This document shows, one piece after another, positions 17,922-27,633 of a DNA stretch of 64,000 nucleotides. Position 1 is the first letter of the stretch; every line of letters starts with the position of its first letter. The position numbers and the translations under genes were made by a program. Location: the NCBI RefSeq assembly GCF_009811795.1, contig NZ_BLJE01000002.1:1178001-1242000 (forward strand). Reading direction: 5' to 3'. The stretch comes from Litoreibacter roseus. GTDB lineage: Bacteria; Pseudomonadota; Alphaproteobacteria; Rhodobacterales; Rhodobacteraceae. Under the pieces are notes generated by a model. The model did not search any database. It saw only the letters and a program-made list of their open reading frames with translations, and was not told the DNA's origin.

Positions 17922-18598
17922 GGCGCGTTGCCCCACGTATCAGCGAAGATGAGATCATTGATGTCAGTCCGCGTGGCCCAGCCCCGCGCCTGTAATTCAG
18001 GTTCCGCGTGCAGCTCCGCCACATGGCCGATACACAGATAGGCCACAGGCACCACATGATCTGGCAGCTTCAGGATCGCCCGCAGATCCGCATCATTAAA
18101 GATACTGACCCAACCCACACCGATCCCCTCGGCCCGCGCGGCCAGCCAAAGGTTCTGCACCGCGCAGACCGTCGAATAGAGGTCAGTGTCCCTGTTATGG
18201 GTCCGCCCCAAAACGACAGGCCCGCCCCGGTCCCGGTCGCAGGTAATGCACAGATTAATTGGCGCTTCCGTGATCCCCTCCAGCTTGATGTCCGAATAAA
18301 GCGCGCGCCGTGCGTCGGGGAACTGCGCTGCAGCCTCTTCATTCGCACCGGTGAACGCGGCCTTGATCTGGCCCCGAACGCCGGGATCAGTGATCACAAG
18401 GAAATTCCAGGGCTGCATGAACCCTACCGAGGGCGCATGGTGCGCGGCCATCAAAAGCCGGTCGAAGATGTCAGGGGCGATTGGGTCCGGCAAGAACTGA
18501 CTGCGAACATCCCGCCGCGTGGTGATCGCGCGATACACCGCGTCCCGATCCGCGTTGGAAAAAGGCCCTACTGGAACAAGAGATGTTTCATCTGTCAT
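17918..18598 (-). CDS. bluB: 5,6-dimethylbenzimidazole synthase
   Basis: BluB cleaves reduced FMN with oxygen to make the lower ligand of cobalamin. The protein has 226 aa and the nitroreductase fold. Evidence includes YRAITTRRDVRSQFLP near the N-terminus, the BluB-typical APSVGFMQPWNFLVI, and GVGWVSIFNDADLRAIL. ATG 18598 is chosen because the in-frame extension upstream is tRNA-Phe DNA. The end overlaps the end of the reductive dehalogenase gene by 4 bp on the opposite strand, which puts a cobalamin-making step beside a cobalamin-using enzyme. Confidence 0.9.
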   Translation of the reverse strand: MTDETSLVPVGPFSNADRDAVYRAITTRRDVRSQFLPDPIAPDIFDRLLMAAHHAPSVGFMQPWNFLVITDPGVRGQIKAAFTGANEEAAAQFPDARRALYSDIKLEGITEAPINLCITCDRDRGGPVVLGRTHNRDTDLYSTVCAVQNLWLAARAEGIGVGWVSIFNDADLRAILKLPDHVVPVAYLCIGHVAELHAEPELQARGWATRTDINDLIFADTWGNAP

Positions 18599-18753
18599 AT
18601 CACTGCTCGGCCACCGTTCTCTGAGACCACCCTGCCCAAGATCGCGCAGAACATTCAACCCGCGAACGGTCCGACGGAAGTCCGATAAAAGTCCGAAGCT
18701 TTTCCGAAAGCCAGATACGATGAGTGATGACCAGAGCAGGAGGGGGTATGAGA

Positions 18754-18828
18754 TGGTGCCCAGGGGTAGAATTGAACTACCGACACGAGGATTTTCAATC
18801 CACTGCTCTACCACTGAGCTACCCGGGC
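18754..18828 (-). tRNA. tRNA-Phe (GAA anticodon)
   Basis: Reading the minus strand, the acceptor GCCCGGG pairs with CCTGGGC (one G-T). TA and the D arm GCTCAGTGGTAGAGC come next, then the anticodon loop TTGAAAA with GAA, the T arm GGTAGTTCAATTCTACC and an encoded CCA. The length is 75 nt. Confidence 0.95.
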
Positions 18829-18919
18829 ACCGGGGTTCGGCTTTTGCGAACCAGCGCGTTTTAGGACAGGCGCCGGGGGCTGTCCAGACCGGAAATTCGA
18901 AAAAATCGAGCGGCTGGCT

Positions 18920-19102
18920 TCAGTGCAGTTTCTTTGCTTCTTCTTCAAGCGCTTCGGCGAGTTCTTCTGTCTCGTCAGGGTCTTGGCTTGGAACCGCGTA
19001 TTTGTCAGTCATCCATTTGCCAAGGTCAATGTCAGCGCACCGGCGGGAGCAAAACGGGCGGTATTTTTCGACGGGATCTTTTGAACAAATCGGGCAGCTC
19101 AT
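18920..19102 (-). CDS. yacG: DNA gyrase inhibitor / zinc-binding protein YacG
   Basis: Protein of 60 aa with the zinc motif CPIC near the N-terminus and [15 protein letters not shown], the YacG signature. The C-terminal tail is acidic ([15 protein letters not shown]). YacG of E. coli binds gyrase B. The ATG overlaps the upstream RNase stop (ATGA), so translation is coupled. It is the last gene of the infA-maf-rng-yacG run. Confidence 0.92.
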   Translation of the reverse strand: MSCPICSKDPVEKYRPFCSRRCADIDLGKWMTDKYAVPSQDPDETEELAEALEEEAKKLH

Positions 19103-20124
19103 GACACAAGACCTTTTGGCAGGGGCAAGCGTTCGCGTTTTCTCTGTAGTTCAAAATGGGAAAGGGGTGTCCAGCCTACAAGGGCCGTTTCCACTGGATC
19201 GGCCTTGAAAGCCGCCCGCAGGGTCTGCTCGAACTGCCGTCGGTCCTTCTTAGCCATCGGCGCCAGATCCAGCGTGATTTGCCCACCCAGCCCACGCAAG
19301 CGCAACTGGCGCGGTAGGGCACGGGCGCAGGCCAGGTTTGCCTTCAGGCCCGCCGCCGGGGAAAAATCGCCGCCAGTGTTCACGTCCACGGCGATCAGCG
19401 CCCGGGTTGGCTCAAGAAACAGTGAGCCGTCCTTGAGATCAACTTGAATGCTATCAAGGGCTGGCAAGGCATCAAGAACACCGTGATCTTCGAAACCGTG
19501 AACGGTTTCGGCTGTGGGCCAGTCCCGCCATGCCAGTTCATGGGGATCAGGTGCATCCACAAGAAGCTCGGGCTCGCGGTCTTTATCCGCCAAAACAGCA
19601 TCGGCCAGATCAAGCAGTTGAGCGGTCTCTTCCGCGATGTCTTCGTCGTCGTGGTCGACCGCAGCGGAGCGGACAATGAGACCGTGGGCGGCGCTCTCGA
19701 TGCGGCTCATGTGTACCGCATCCATTAGTCGGACCCGTGCCTCTTCATCTTTGATTTGGCGAGAGATATTTACGCCGGACGCACCGGGCGTAACGATCAC
19801 GCTGCGGCCTTTGAAAATCAGCCTGTCTGTGACCGGAACAGCCTTTTGCGGCTCTGCATAGCTTGTGACCTGAACAAGCATGGCTTGGCCAGCAGCCAAG
19901 CCCTTGGCGTTGCGAAACAGGGCTGTTTGACCGTCGGGCAGCCGCAAAATCATCCCGCCCTGACCCTTAAGCGGCCGGTCCGCGATCGCACGATATATCG
20001 CACCGGGCGCGGGGGGCGCATCATCCGCTGGCGCGATCAGAAAATCATCGAGAACGCCGTCTTTCAGGAACGCAGCGGCTTTCCGGCCTGCAATTTCGTC
20101 CAGAACGATCAACGGGCCCTTCAT
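19099..20124 (-). CDS. Ribonuclease G/E family endoribonuclease, short form
   Basis: Protein of 341 aa, shorter than RNase G (about 490). The catalytic region holds [18 protein letters not shown] and [10 protein letters not shown], which carry the two metal-binding aspartates of the DNase-I-like subdomain. The arginine-rich C-terminus ends soon after them, and no CPxC zinc-link is seen. Compact RNase E/G homologues at this position between maf and yacG are known in Rhodobacterales. It starts 1 bp into the maf stop region. Confidence 0.85.
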   Translation of the reverse strand: MKGPLIVLDEIAGRKAAAFLKDGVLDDFLIAPADDAPPAPGAIYRAIADRPLKGQGGMILRLPDGQTALFRNAKGLAAGQAMLVQVTSYAEPQKAVPVTDRLIFKGRSVIVTPGASGVNISRQIKDEEARVRLMDAVHMSRIESAAHGLIVRSAAVDHDDEDIAEETAQLLDLADAVLADKDREPELLVDAPDPHELAWRDWPTAETVHGFEDHGVLDALPALDSIQVDLKDGSLFLEPTRALIAVDVNTGGDFSPAAGLKANLACARALPRQLRLRGLGGQITLDLAPMAKKDRRQFEQTLRAAFKADPVETALVGWTPLSHFELQRKRERLPLPKGLVS

Positions 20125-20720
20125 TAGGACCAGACCGGAATGCCAGCGGCGCGCAGCAGGGTACTTGTCTCAGCAACAGGCAGCCCAACAACGGCGGAAA
20201 AAGATCCTTGTATCCACGGGATGAACGCACCGGCGGGGCCTTGGATGGCATAGCCACCTGCCTTGCCTTGCCAGTCCTGTGTCGCAAGATAGCCGTTCAC
20301 CTCCCCATCGGACAGTGACTTCATCCGAACGGAGGTCACAACATCCCGCTGCCACAATGTCTCGCCCCGTTTCACAGCAACAGCAGTGATGACCCGGTGC
20401 CTGCGGCCGGACAGGGCGTACAGAAACTCCGCCGCTTCGCCCTCGTTTTCAGGTTTTCCAAGGATGCGGCGCCCCAAGGCAACGGTCGTGTCCGCGCATA
20501 GCGCGACCTCATCTGCGGCCAGCTTCATCGCGTTCGCCTTCGCTAGGGCGATCCGACTGCAATAGGCGCGTGGCACTTCGCCCTTCACAGGTGTCTCGTC
20601 AATGTCGGGGGGTCTGATCTCGTCAGGTGTCAGCCCAAGCTGCGCCAGCAGTTCACGTCTGCGGGGTGACCCGGACCCAAGCACCAATCGAAGTGCCGGG
20701 TCCACGGGAAATGTCGTCAC
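20124..20720 (-). CDS. maf: Maf-family nucleoside triphosphate pyrophosphatase
   Basis: House-cleaning NTP pyrophosphatase of 198 aa. The N-terminal [18 protein letters not shown] is the Maf signature. [18 protein letters not shown] and a later [18 protein letters not shown] contain the conserved catalytic and substrate residues. The start codon overlaps the infA stop (ATGA). Confidence 0.92.
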   Translation of the reverse strand: MTTFPVDPALRLVLGSGSPRRRELLAQLGLTPDEIRPPDIDETPVKGEVPRAYCSRIALAKANAMKLAADEVALCADTTVALGRRILGKPENEGEAAEFLYALSGRRHRVITAVAVKRGETLWQRDVVTSVRMKSLSDGEVNGYLATQDWQGKAGGYAIQGPAGAFIPWIQGSFSAVVGLPVAETSTLLRAAGIPVWS

Positions 20721-20935
20721 TTGAAGCGATAGTTGATCCGACCTTTTGTCAGATCATAGGGGGTCATCTCAACCTGCACCTTGTCGCCTGCCAGAACTCG
20801 GATGCGGTTCTTGCGCATCTTGCCTGCCGTGTGTGCGATGATCTCATGGCCGTTTTCCAGCTCGACCCGAAATGTCGCATTAGGCAGGAGTTCCTTCACG
20901 ACGCCGGGGAATTCGAGCAGTTCTTCCTTGGCCAT
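20717..20935 (-). CDS. infA: Translation initiation factor IF-1
   Basis: Protein of 72 aa with the single OB fold typical of IF-1. It opens with [20 protein letters not shown] and ends with [13 protein letters not shown]. It is the first gene of the leftward infA-maf-rng-yacG operon. The upstream 259-bp interval probably carries its promoter; I could not place -10 and -35 boxes with confidence. Confidence 0.97.
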   Translation of the reverse strand: MAKEELLEFPGVVKELLPNATFRVELENGHEIIAHTAGKMRKNRIRVLAGDKVQVEMTPYDLTKGRINYRFK

Positions 20936-21194
20936 GTTTACTCCATATATAATTAACCCGTCTTGCGGGCCGTGGCACTAGATGCGCCGGGATAGGGGAT
21001 AATTCAAGAGCAAAGGCCTGCATGGCGCTGTTAATCAACAGAATGGGACCCTGACGTTCCGTCTCGTTCCAACAATCAAACCAGGCTCTCCGGAATTGAT
21101 GTCCCGTCTGCACCCGAATTATCCCGCATCTCGAAACAGTAGAATGACATAGCTTAACATGTCAGGCGGGTTGAAACCGGTCGTCACCACCCCG

Positions 21195-21641
21195 TCAGTC
21201 GCCGAAACGTTCCTTGATCCGCGTCCGGATCTGGTCGCGCGCCTGTCTGTAGGAGTTCAGCTTTTCTTCCCGACCTTCGCCTAAACCAGTTGGATCAAGA
21301 ATGGGCCAGTATTCCACGTCAAGATGATAAAAACGGGTAAGTTCCAGTGCCATCCTCTGGCTTGCGGGGCTCAGGGCTATCACCAAGTCGAAACCGGACA
21401 AGTCATCGCCCCACTCCTGCATCTCCTCGAAGGATCGTGTGCGATGCCGTGACAATTCCACCCCGATCTCGTCGCAGACCGCTATGGAAAACCCGTCGAT
21501 CTCCATGTCATTTCTTACACCCGCCGACTGAACATAGATATCAGTGCCATAATATTTCTTCATCAGTCCTTCTGCCATCGGCGAGCGAACGGCATTGTGG
21601 TCGCAGCAGAAAAGAACCGATGTGGGAGGGTCTGCTGACAC
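21195..21641 (-). CDS. Low-molecular-weight tyrosine phosphatase family protein
   Basis: Protein of 148 aa with the CX5R phosphate loop near the N-terminus (FCCDHNAVRSPMAEG) and the DP loop DPTGLGEGREE. These are the catalytic Cys/Arg and Asp of LMW phosphatases and the related arsenate reductases. It starts at GTG 21641, 5 bp after the UPF0262 stop, and belongs to the leftward hisD-UPF0262 run. Tyrosine phosphatase and arsenate reductase roles cannot be separated here; the fixed place beside hisD in Rhodobacterales speaks against an arsenic operon. Confidence 0.85.
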   Translation of the reverse strand: MSADPPTSVLFCCDHNAVRSPMAEGLMKKYYGTDIYVQSAGVRNDMEIDGFSIAVCDEIGVELSRHRTRSFEEMQEWGDDLSGFDLVIALSPASQRMALELTRFYHLDVEYWPILDPTGLGEGREEKLNSYRQARDQIRTRIKERFGD

Positions 21642-21646
21642 GGGCG

Positions 21647-22114
21647 TCAGGCTCCGAAATGCAGCACGCAGATCAGCGTGAACAGCCTGCGGGATGTGTC
21701 GATGTCGATCTCCACCTTGCCGTCCAAACGTTCTTTGAGGATTCGAGCACCCTCATTGTGGATGCCACGACGCGCCATGTCGATGGCTTCGATCTGGCTT
21801 GGGGGCAGCTTCTTTACGGCGTCGAAATAGCTTTCACAGATCTGAAAGTAGTCTTTCACCACTTGGCGGAAGGGGCTGAGGGACAAATGAAACTCGGCGG
21901 CCGGGCTTGTCTGCTCTGTCTTGACGTCAAAGACGATCCGCCTGTCCCGAATGGCCAGAAACAGGTGGTAGGGACCCACGGCATCCGCTCTTGGCAGGAC
22001 GAAAGAGTTATCTTCCAGAAGATCGAAAATCGCGACTTTGCGTTCCTGCTCGATCTCTGGCGTAGGCGTAGGCAGCCCAGCGTCGTCAATGGCGATATGC
22101 GTCAGGTGGCTCAT
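21647..22114 (-). CDS. UPF0262 family protein
   Basis: Protein of 155 aa whose sequence fits the UPF0262 family of alphaproteobacteria (YHLFLAIRDRRIVFDV, LSLSPFRQVVKDYFQICESY, GIHNEGARILKERL). Its function is unknown. ATG 22114 overlaps the hisD stop (ATGA), so it is translated with hisD. The longer frame upstream is only hisD antiphase sequence. Confidence 0.88.
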   Translation of the reverse strand: MSHLTHIAIDDAGLPTPTPEIEQERKVAIFDLLEDNSFVLPRADAVGPYHLFLAIRDRRIVFDVKTEQTSPAAEFHLSLSPFRQVVKDYFQICESYFDAVKKLPPSQIEAIDMARRGIHNEGARILKERLDGKVEIDIDTSRRLFTLICVLHFGA

Positions 22115-23418
22115 GAGTTCAGCTTGTCCAACCGGGCACGAACGCTCAACCCATGCGCTTCCAGTCCCTCCGACTGGGCAAGACGTTCTGCGGCAGGTCC
22201 AATGGCGCGCAGGGCCTCCGGTGTCATTCGTGCAAGTGTCGTGCGTTTGATGAAATCCATGACAGACAATCCGGAGGAAAAACGGGCAGAGCGCGCCGTT
22301 GGCAACACATGGTTTGGTCCGCCGATGTAGTCGCCTATGGCCTCGGGCGTCCAAGCCCCGATAAAAATTGCACCGGCATGGTGTACCCGTGCTGCCAAAC
22401 CTTCCGCATCTGCGCACGCGATTTCCAAGTGCTCAGGCGCGATCCGGTCGCTGAGCACCAAGGCTTCATCCATATCCTGTACAACGATCACAGCACCGAA
22501 ATCCCGCCAGCTAGCCGATGCGATGCTGCGCCGATCCAACGTCTCAAGGTAACGTTCCACAGCCTTCGCCACCTCGTTCCCAAAGTCCTGATCATCGGTT
22601 ATCAGAATGGATTGTGCGCTTTCATCATGCTCGGCCTGACTGAGCAGATCGACAGCAATCCAGTCGGGATCGTTGTCCTTGTCCGCGATAACCAGAATTT
22701 CCGACGGCCCTGCGATCATGTCGATGCCGACCTTGCCAAACACCCGACGCTTGGCCGCGGCAACATAAGCGTTTCCAGGACCCGTGATTTTGTCGACGGG
22801 CGAGATGGTCTCGGTCCCGTAAGCCATCGCAGCAATCGCTTGGGCACCACCAATCCGATAGACTGTGTCGATGCCCGAAAGGCGCGCGGCCAATAAAACC
22901 AGAGGGTTTGACACACCATCGGGGGTTGGTGCGCATATCACCAAGCGCTCCACCCCTGCCACCTGAGCAGGGATCGCGTTCATCAGAACGGATGACGGGT
23001 AGCTTGCCAGACCGCCGGGAACATAGAGCCCCGCTGCACCAACCGGCGTCCAGCGCCAGCCCAGTGTTGCACCGTAGGCGTCCTGCCACTGTGCATCCTC
23101 GGGCATCTGGCGGTCATGGTATGCGCGGATACGCTGCGCAGCCAGCTCAAGAGCGGCGCGATCGTCGTCGGATACTTTCGCAATTTCTGCGTCCATTTCT
23201 TCAGCCGAGAACGACAACGTCGCGGGCGTGAGGTCCAATCGGTCGAACCGTGATGTCAGTTCGATGACGGCCTGATCCCCCCTATCGCGCACATCCGCGA
23301 TGATCTCGGCGACTGCATCGTCGACATCGGGGCTGTCTTCCCGCTTCATGGACAGAAGCGCTGTGAAGGCGGCTTCAAAGTCGGGGGATATGCTGTTTAA
23401 GAACTGCGCCATCGGCAT
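22111..23418 (-). CDS. hisD: Histidinol dehydrogenase
   Basis: Zinc and NAD dependent enzyme for the last two steps of histidine synthesis, 435 aa, normal length. It contains GLYVPGGLASYPSSVLMNAIPA, DKITGPGNAYVAAAKRRVFG, DMIAGPSEILVIAD and LSQAEHDESAQSILIT, covering the NAD and zinc sites. APEHLEI and the late histidine of GGPNHVLPT complete the active site. Its stop overlaps UPF0262, and other his genes are not adjacent. Confidence 0.95.
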   Translation of the reverse strand: MPMAQFLNSISPDFEAAFTALLSMKREDSPDVDDAVAEIIADVRDRGDQAVIELTSRFDRLDLTPATLSFSAEEMDAEIAKVSDDDRAALELAAQRIRAYHDRQMPEDAQWQDAYGATLGWRWTPVGAAGLYVPGGLASYPSSVLMNAIPAQVAGVERLVICAPTPDGVSNPLVLLAARLSGIDTVYRIGGAQAIAAMAYGTETISPVDKITGPGNAYVAAAKRRVFGKVGIDMIAGPSEILVIADKDNDPDWIAVDLLSQAEHDESAQSILITDDQDFGNEVAKAVERYLETLDRRSIASASWRDFGAVIVVQDMDEALVLSDRIAPEHLEIACADAEGLAARVHHAGAIFIGAWTPEAIGDYIGGPNHVLPTARSARFSSGLSVMDFIKRTTLARMTPEALRAIGPAAERLAQSEGLEAHGLSVRARLDKLNS

Positions 23419-23495
23419 CCCTTAGCGGCGCAGGCATCAAGGCTCAAGACGGCTACAGATATCTGTCACATTCCGTCGCAGGGATGTCGCTCTTT

Positions 23496-23987
23496 TTAGC
23501 GGTCCAGAAAGCGGACAAAGAAATGATCATCCTCGAAAACTCCGTCCTCCAACACGATCCGTGGATTTGTGCCGAACCTCTGAAATCCCATTTTTTCGTA
23601 GAACGAAATGGCGCGGGGATTGCTGGCGGCCGCCTGTAATTCAAGTTGCAATATACCTGAAGTGTTCGCGTGATCGACAAGCGCATCGATCATCATTTGC
23701 GCCCCACCTTGGCCCTGATGCGTGGGACGGACATAAAATGCCACGATTTCCGCACGGTGCTGAATGCGCGCGCCAGAGTGCCGGATAAAAACAGCCGATC
23801 CAACGAGATCATCCGAGTTGAACAGCCCGAGGGTGTTTCCTTCGGCTAAGCGTGCTCGTAGTGCCTCATCGGGTTCCGCCATGAAATCATCGTAGGTCGT
23901 CAGGAATGCCTTTGGATATAAACGCAAGGCCTCGCCACGCAGATCACGCCACTGCGCCAGATCATCCGGCCCAAGCCAGCGGATCAT
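23496..23987 (-). CDS. GNAT-family N-acetyltransferase
   Basis: Protein of 163 aa with the GNAT acetyl-CoA motif in AEIVAFYVRPTHQGQGGAQM, followed by LELQAAASNPRAISFYEKMG, the usual motif B. The start ATG 23987 overlaps the DUF2948 stop; the longer frame is DUF2948 antiphase sequence. The substrate is unknown. Confidence 0.85.
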   Translation of the reverse strand: MIRWLGPDDLAQWRDLRGEALRLYPKAFLTTYDDFMAEPDEALRARLAEGNTLGLFNSDDLVGSAVFIRHSGARIQHRAEIVAFYVRPTHQGQGGAQMMIDALVDHANTSGILQLELQAAASNPRAISFYEKMGFQRFGTNPRIVLEDGVFEDDHFFVRFLDR

Positions 23988-24463
23988 TCCGGGTGCTCTG
24001 GTGCTTTTCCGGAGGGTGCCACATAGGGCCGGGTCACGTCCTGAAGCGTGACGTTCACACATTCCACATCCAGCGCGATGGCTCCGTCTCCTGCGAGGGT
24101 CAGTACAAGCTGGCCAACGCCATCTTCTCGCGCTTCCCACCCGATAGACAGGAGCGAAAACACAGTTTCCGGATCGTCGCGCTGAATTCCTTGGGAACTG
24201 ACACCGGCCACGTCCTCGAACATCAGGATTGAGCGAACCCGTTCATAGGCGCGTCTGCGTTGGGCAGCGCGCGACTGATCTTCCCACCGGAAGCGGTTTA
24301 ACAGCAGGACAAAGCGGCGTTTGGATGGCTCGTATTTCATTTCCGACGCAGGGAGGACGGCATCCTGCACCAACGCAGAAATCACCTGCAGATCCTCGGT
24401 ATCTGCCGCAATCAGCTTCAGCGGGCGGTCATCCCCGTCTTCAAACTTTGCGTCTTCGGTCAT
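23984..24463 (-). CDS. DUF2948 family protein
   Basis: Protein of 159 aa found next to murA and hisD in alphaproteobacteria. Recognisable parts are [31 protein letters not shown] and [15 protein letters not shown]. Its function is unknown. It overlaps the murA stop at its start and the GNAT start at its end, so the three are translated from one message. Confidence 0.82.
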   Translation of the reverse strand: MTEDAKFEDGDDRPLKLIAADTEDLQVISALVQDAVLPASEMKYEPSKRRFVLLLNRFRWEDQSRAAQRRRAYERVRSILMFEDVAGVSSQGIQRDDPETVFSLLSIGWEAREDGVGQLVLTLAGDGAIALDVECVNVTLQDVTRPYVAPSGKAPEHPE

Positions 24464-25725
24464 TCAGGCACCCGCTCAATATGCGCCCCGCAGGCGCTTA
24501 GTTTTTCTTCGACGCGCTCATAACCACGGTCCAGGTGATAGACGCGGCTGACGACTGTTTCACCCTCCGCTGCCATCCCGGCAAGTATCAGCGAAACCGA
24601 CGCGCGCAGATCGGTCGCCATGACCGGCGCGCCCTTCAGGTGATCGACCCCTTTAACCGTCGCGGTGCCGCCGTGAACCTCGATATCCGCACCCATACGG
24701 ATAAGCTCTGGCGCATGCATGAACCTGTTTTCAAATATCTTTTCTTCGAGAACCGATGTTCCCTCCGCCGTGCAAAGCAGCGCCATCATTTGGGCCTGCA
24801 GGTCGGTGGGAAAGCCCGGGAAAGGCTCTGTTTCTACGTTAACCGCCGTGACGCGATTGTTGGTGCGTTTGACTTTCAGCCCAGTGGGCGTTTCTTCGAT
24901 CGACACGCCAGCTTCTTCCAGCTTGTCGCAGAATGCTCCGACCAGCGCGCGGGTGCCGCCGAGACATTCGACCTCTCCACCCGTGATGACCGGAGCCAGC
25001 ATGTAGGTCCCCAACTCGATCCGGTCTGTGACAACGGGATGGGTCGCCCCATGCAGCCGATCAACGCCTTGGATCGTAATGGTCGACGTTCCATGTCCTT
25101 CGATCTGCGCGCCCATCTTGATCAGGCATTCAGCAAGATCAACGATCTCTGGTTCGCGTGCGGCGTTCTTTAGAACAGTTGTTCCCTTCGCCAGCGTTGC
25201 AGCCATCAAGGCGTTTTCCGTAGCGCCGACGGATACGAACGGAAATTCGAACGTGGTACCCTTCAGCCCACCCCGCGCTTCCGCATGGACGTAGCCTTCC
25301 TTCAACTCGAGGGAGGCACCCATTGCCTCAAGCGCCTTGAGGTGCAGATCGACAGGCCGCGCCCCGATGGCGCACCCGCCCGGAAGTGACACCGTCGCAT
25401 GACCGTCGCGGGCCAGCATCGGGCCCAGCACAAGGATGGAGGCCCGCATTTTTCGCACGATGTCATATTCGGCGGTGTGGTTGTGGATATCATGGCTCGA
25501 CATGGCCAGAACCTGACCGTCCTGAAGCGACGAGACCTCGGCGCCCAAGGACTGAAGCAGGGTTGTCATAGTCTGGATGTCAGAAAGGCGCGGCGCGTTT
25601 GTCAGGGTCAGCGGTTCTTCGGACAGCAGCGTCGCCGGCATCAGCGTCAGGCAAGCGTTCTTGGCCCCTGCAATTGGAATTTGGCCGTTCAGAGCCCCGT
25701 TGCCCCGCACAATGATTTTATCCAT
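24460..25725 (-). CDS. murA: UDP-N-acetylglucosamine 1-carboxyvinyltransferase
   Basis: MurA catalyses the first committed step of peptidoglycan synthesis. The protein has 421 aa, the usual length. Motifs are [34 protein letters not shown] with the catalytic cysteine of the PEP site in GGCAIG, and [13 protein letters not shown]. It leads the leftward murA-DUF2948-GNAT-hisD run, with a 57-aa gene 3 bp upstream. Confidence 0.95.
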   Translation of the reverse strand: MDKIIVRGNGALNGQIPIAGAKNACLTLMPATLLSEEPLTLTNAPRLSDIQTMTTLLQSLGAEVSSLQDGQVLAMSSHDIHNHTAEYDIVRKMRASILVLGPMLARDGHATVSLPGGCAIGARPVDLHLKALEAMGASLELKEGYVHAEARGGLKGTTFEFPFVSVGATENALMAATLAKGTTVLKNAAREPEIVDLAECLIKMGAQIEGHGTSTITIQGVDRLHGATHPVVTDRIELGTYMLAPVITGGEVECLGGTRALVGAFCDKLEEAGVSIEETPTGLKVKRTNNRVTAVNVETEPFPGFPTDLQAQMMALLCTAEGTSVLEEKIFENRFMHAPELIRMGADIEVHGGTATVKGVDHLKGAPVMATDLRASVSLILAGMAAEGETVVSRVYHLDRGYERVEEKLSACGAHIERVPE

Positions 25726-25728
25726 GCC

Positions 25729-25902
25729 TTACTGCCCCTCGTTTTCTGACGATGTATTATTTGCCTCTGCCGCTTGGCGCGCGCGTGTTTGTGCCTTGCG
25801 TCGACCCATATTTGCCTTCAGCGCAGCCTTCAACCGATCTTCCCGGGAGGACGCGGTTTTCTTCCGCGTGGCTGGCGTTTGCGGCTCTTGTTTTTTGGTC
25901 AT
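25729..25902 (-). CDS. Small basic hypothetical protein upstream of murA
   Basis: A 57-residue highly charged protein (EDRLKAALKANMGRRKAQTRARQA in the middle) that I cannot assign to a family. ATG 25902 is chosen because GAGGGG precedes it at a good distance; the frame stays open farther upstream without a better site. It ends 3 bp before murA, which supports a real co-transcribed gene. Confidence 0.6.
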   Translation of the reverse strand: MTKKQEPQTPATRKKTASSREDRLKAALKANMGRRKAQTRARQAAEANNTSSENEGQ

Positions 25903-25996
25903 GTCCCCTCTTATCGCAGGGGCGCAATCCGGTCCAGATAGGGCTTGCGTCAGAACCGCTTTGATCGTATCCACCCGCCCACGCGAAGACGCGGAT

Positions 25997-26071
25997 GCTG
26001 TGGTAGCTCAGTGGTAGAGCACACCCTTGGTAAGGGTGAGGTCGAGAGTTCAATCCTCTCTCACAGCACCA
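25997..26071 (+). tRNA. tRNA-Thr (GGT anticodon), island insertion site
   Basis: The acceptor GCTGTGG pairs with TCACAGC (one G-T). The D arm GCTCAGTGGTAGAGC, the anticodon loop CTTGGTA with GGT, the T arm GAGAGTTCAATCCTCTC and an encoded CCA are present. The 3' end overlaps the stop codon of the leftward serine recombinase gene. Backbone genes end and accessory DNA begins here. Confidence 0.95.
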
Positions 26072-27608
26072 TCTCACATTTTTCGTTATTAATTCCGCCT
26101 AAGACCTTGAAAGGTAAGGTTGTTTCGACAGTTCCATACACGCCTTCGTGGGAATAGGTCAGCGGCTTGGAAAAAACCAGCCTGAGCACCGTTTGACGAA
26201 CGGCGTAGCTGCCATTTTTGTATATTTCCCAAGGCCTTGAGAGAACCTTGAGGGAGAGTTCAATACATTCTTCGAACCTCGCCTCATTCGGAAGGGGGGC
26301 ACCGGCCTTTTCCGCGAGGCGGATCTTCTCTCTTTCCAGCTTTTCGATCCGGCTTTCGTAGGCTGAGATCACGCTATCGCTTCTGGCCTCAACGATACGA
26401 TCCAGCAGATCTTCGATCTTACCGTTCACGGCTTTGAGTTCTACGCGCCACCTATCTTGCTCTGCATGCGTTTGTTCAAGACGCTTATCCCAAGCATCTT
26501 TGAACATGGCCTTGATTAGCCCGAACAACTGTGTTGTCGGCTGAAGACTTTTCAGGACGTCTTCGAACGCATCCTCTAGTTTCGCACGGGGCACAGATTT
26601 GCTCTGCAAGGAGCACCCGCGCGTCACACACCGGTAGTAAGCGTAGTGACGACGACAGCCCTTAGACCACGCACCTGTCATGGCTTTGCCGCACGAACTG
26701 CAGAGAACGTGGCCACGCAGTGGAAAATCAGGGTTGTAGTCCTTCCTGGCCGCAGGCCGGGCACCGGCGTCAAGATTGTGGAGAATACGTTCATGCGTTG
26801 CAAAACTGATCAGCGCCTCATGATGGCCACGCCGCAGCGGAACATCCCAAAGCTTGGCTTGCACATAGCCTGCATAGAGAGGGTTGCGCAGGATCTTCGT
26901 GATCTTCCACGCTCTGATCTTGCCATTGGGGAGGTCTTTTGGGAATTTCGCGCAGCTCTCAAGGTACCGCTGGACCTCCGCCTGGGACCGAAACCGACCG
27001 TCGGCATAACCGTTCAGTGCTTCCCGAAGGTATTCCGCAATGGGCTCATCCGGCACGAGGAATTTGCCGTGGACACGGTCCGTGGCGTATTTGAGACCCA
27101 CAGGCGCATGGAAGACCCAATAACCTTTCTCAACCCGTGCGATCATCTTCTGTTTGACCTGCCGCCGGTTCTGCTCCCGCTCCAGTTCACCCTGAGCGGC
27201 GATCACGGTTTCTATGAACTTCCCTTCAGCAGAATTCTCAAAATTGAAGTTGAGGCACTCGATGGTCGCTCCGCGTTCCGCGAACTCTCGGCGGAGCTTG
27301 AAATGGAACTCCGTGTCCCGCGCCATCCGCTTGAGGTCATCGAATACGATTGTGTAGGGCTTCCCCTTCTGGGCGTCGAGATAGGCGAGCATTGCCCGCA
27401 TGCCCGGACGGTTCATGAAGTCACCCCCGCCTGACGCGTCGTCAGGAAAGACCATTTCTACATGGTAGCCCTTGTTCTCCGCATATTGTCGGCACCTGTG
27501 CTCTTGGCTTTCCAAGCCCGAACCTTGAGTTTTTTGCTGGGTCGTGGAAACCCTGCAATAGATCAGAGCAGTCGTTTCCGTTTCGGTTTGCATGCGTTGT
27601 AGGACCAT
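26061..27608 (-). CDS. Large serine recombinase (integrase)
   Basis: Site-specific recombinase of about 515 aa. The N-terminal resolvase domain begins ALIYCRVSTTQQK with the nucleophilic serine, followed by DDLKRMARD. The recombinase domain and a zinc ribbon (CSSCGKAMTGAW and YYRCVTRGC) come next, then a coiled-coil region (about 380-440, rich in Glu/Lys/Arg). ATG 27608 avoids overlap with the upstream gene; in-frame ATGs at 27665 and 27593 are alternatives. The last three codons and the stop lie at and in the 3' end of tRNA-Thr. It most likely integrated the island; serine enzymes using tRNA sites are less usual than tyrosine integrases. Confidence 0.9.
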   Translation of the reverse strand: MVLQRMQTETETTALIYCRVSTTQQKTQGSGLESQEHRCRQYAENKGYHVEMVFPDDASGGGDFMNRPGMRAMLAYLDAQKGKPYTIVFDDLKRMARDTEFHFKLRREFAERGATIECLNFNFENSAEGKFIETVIAAQGELEREQNRRQVKQKMIARVEKGYWVFHAPVGLKYATDRVHGKFLVPDEPIAEYLREALNGYADGRFRSQAEVQRYLESCAKFPKDLPNGKIRAWKITKILRNPLYAGYVQAKLWDVPLRRGHHEALISFATHERILHNLDAGARPAARKDYNPDFPLRGHVLCSSCGKAMTGAWSKGCRRHYAYYRCVTRGCSLQSKSVPRAKLEDAFEDVLKSLQPTTQLFGLIKAMFKDAWDKRLEQTHAEQDRWRVELKAVNGKIEDLLDRIVEARSDSVISAYESRIEKLEREKIRLAEKAGAPLPNEARFEECIELSLKVLSRPWEIYKNGSYAVRQTVLRLVFSKPLTYSHEGVYGTVETTLPFKVLGGINNEKCEMVL

Positions 27609-27633
27609 AGGGTATCTCTTTCTCGCACCGGCC

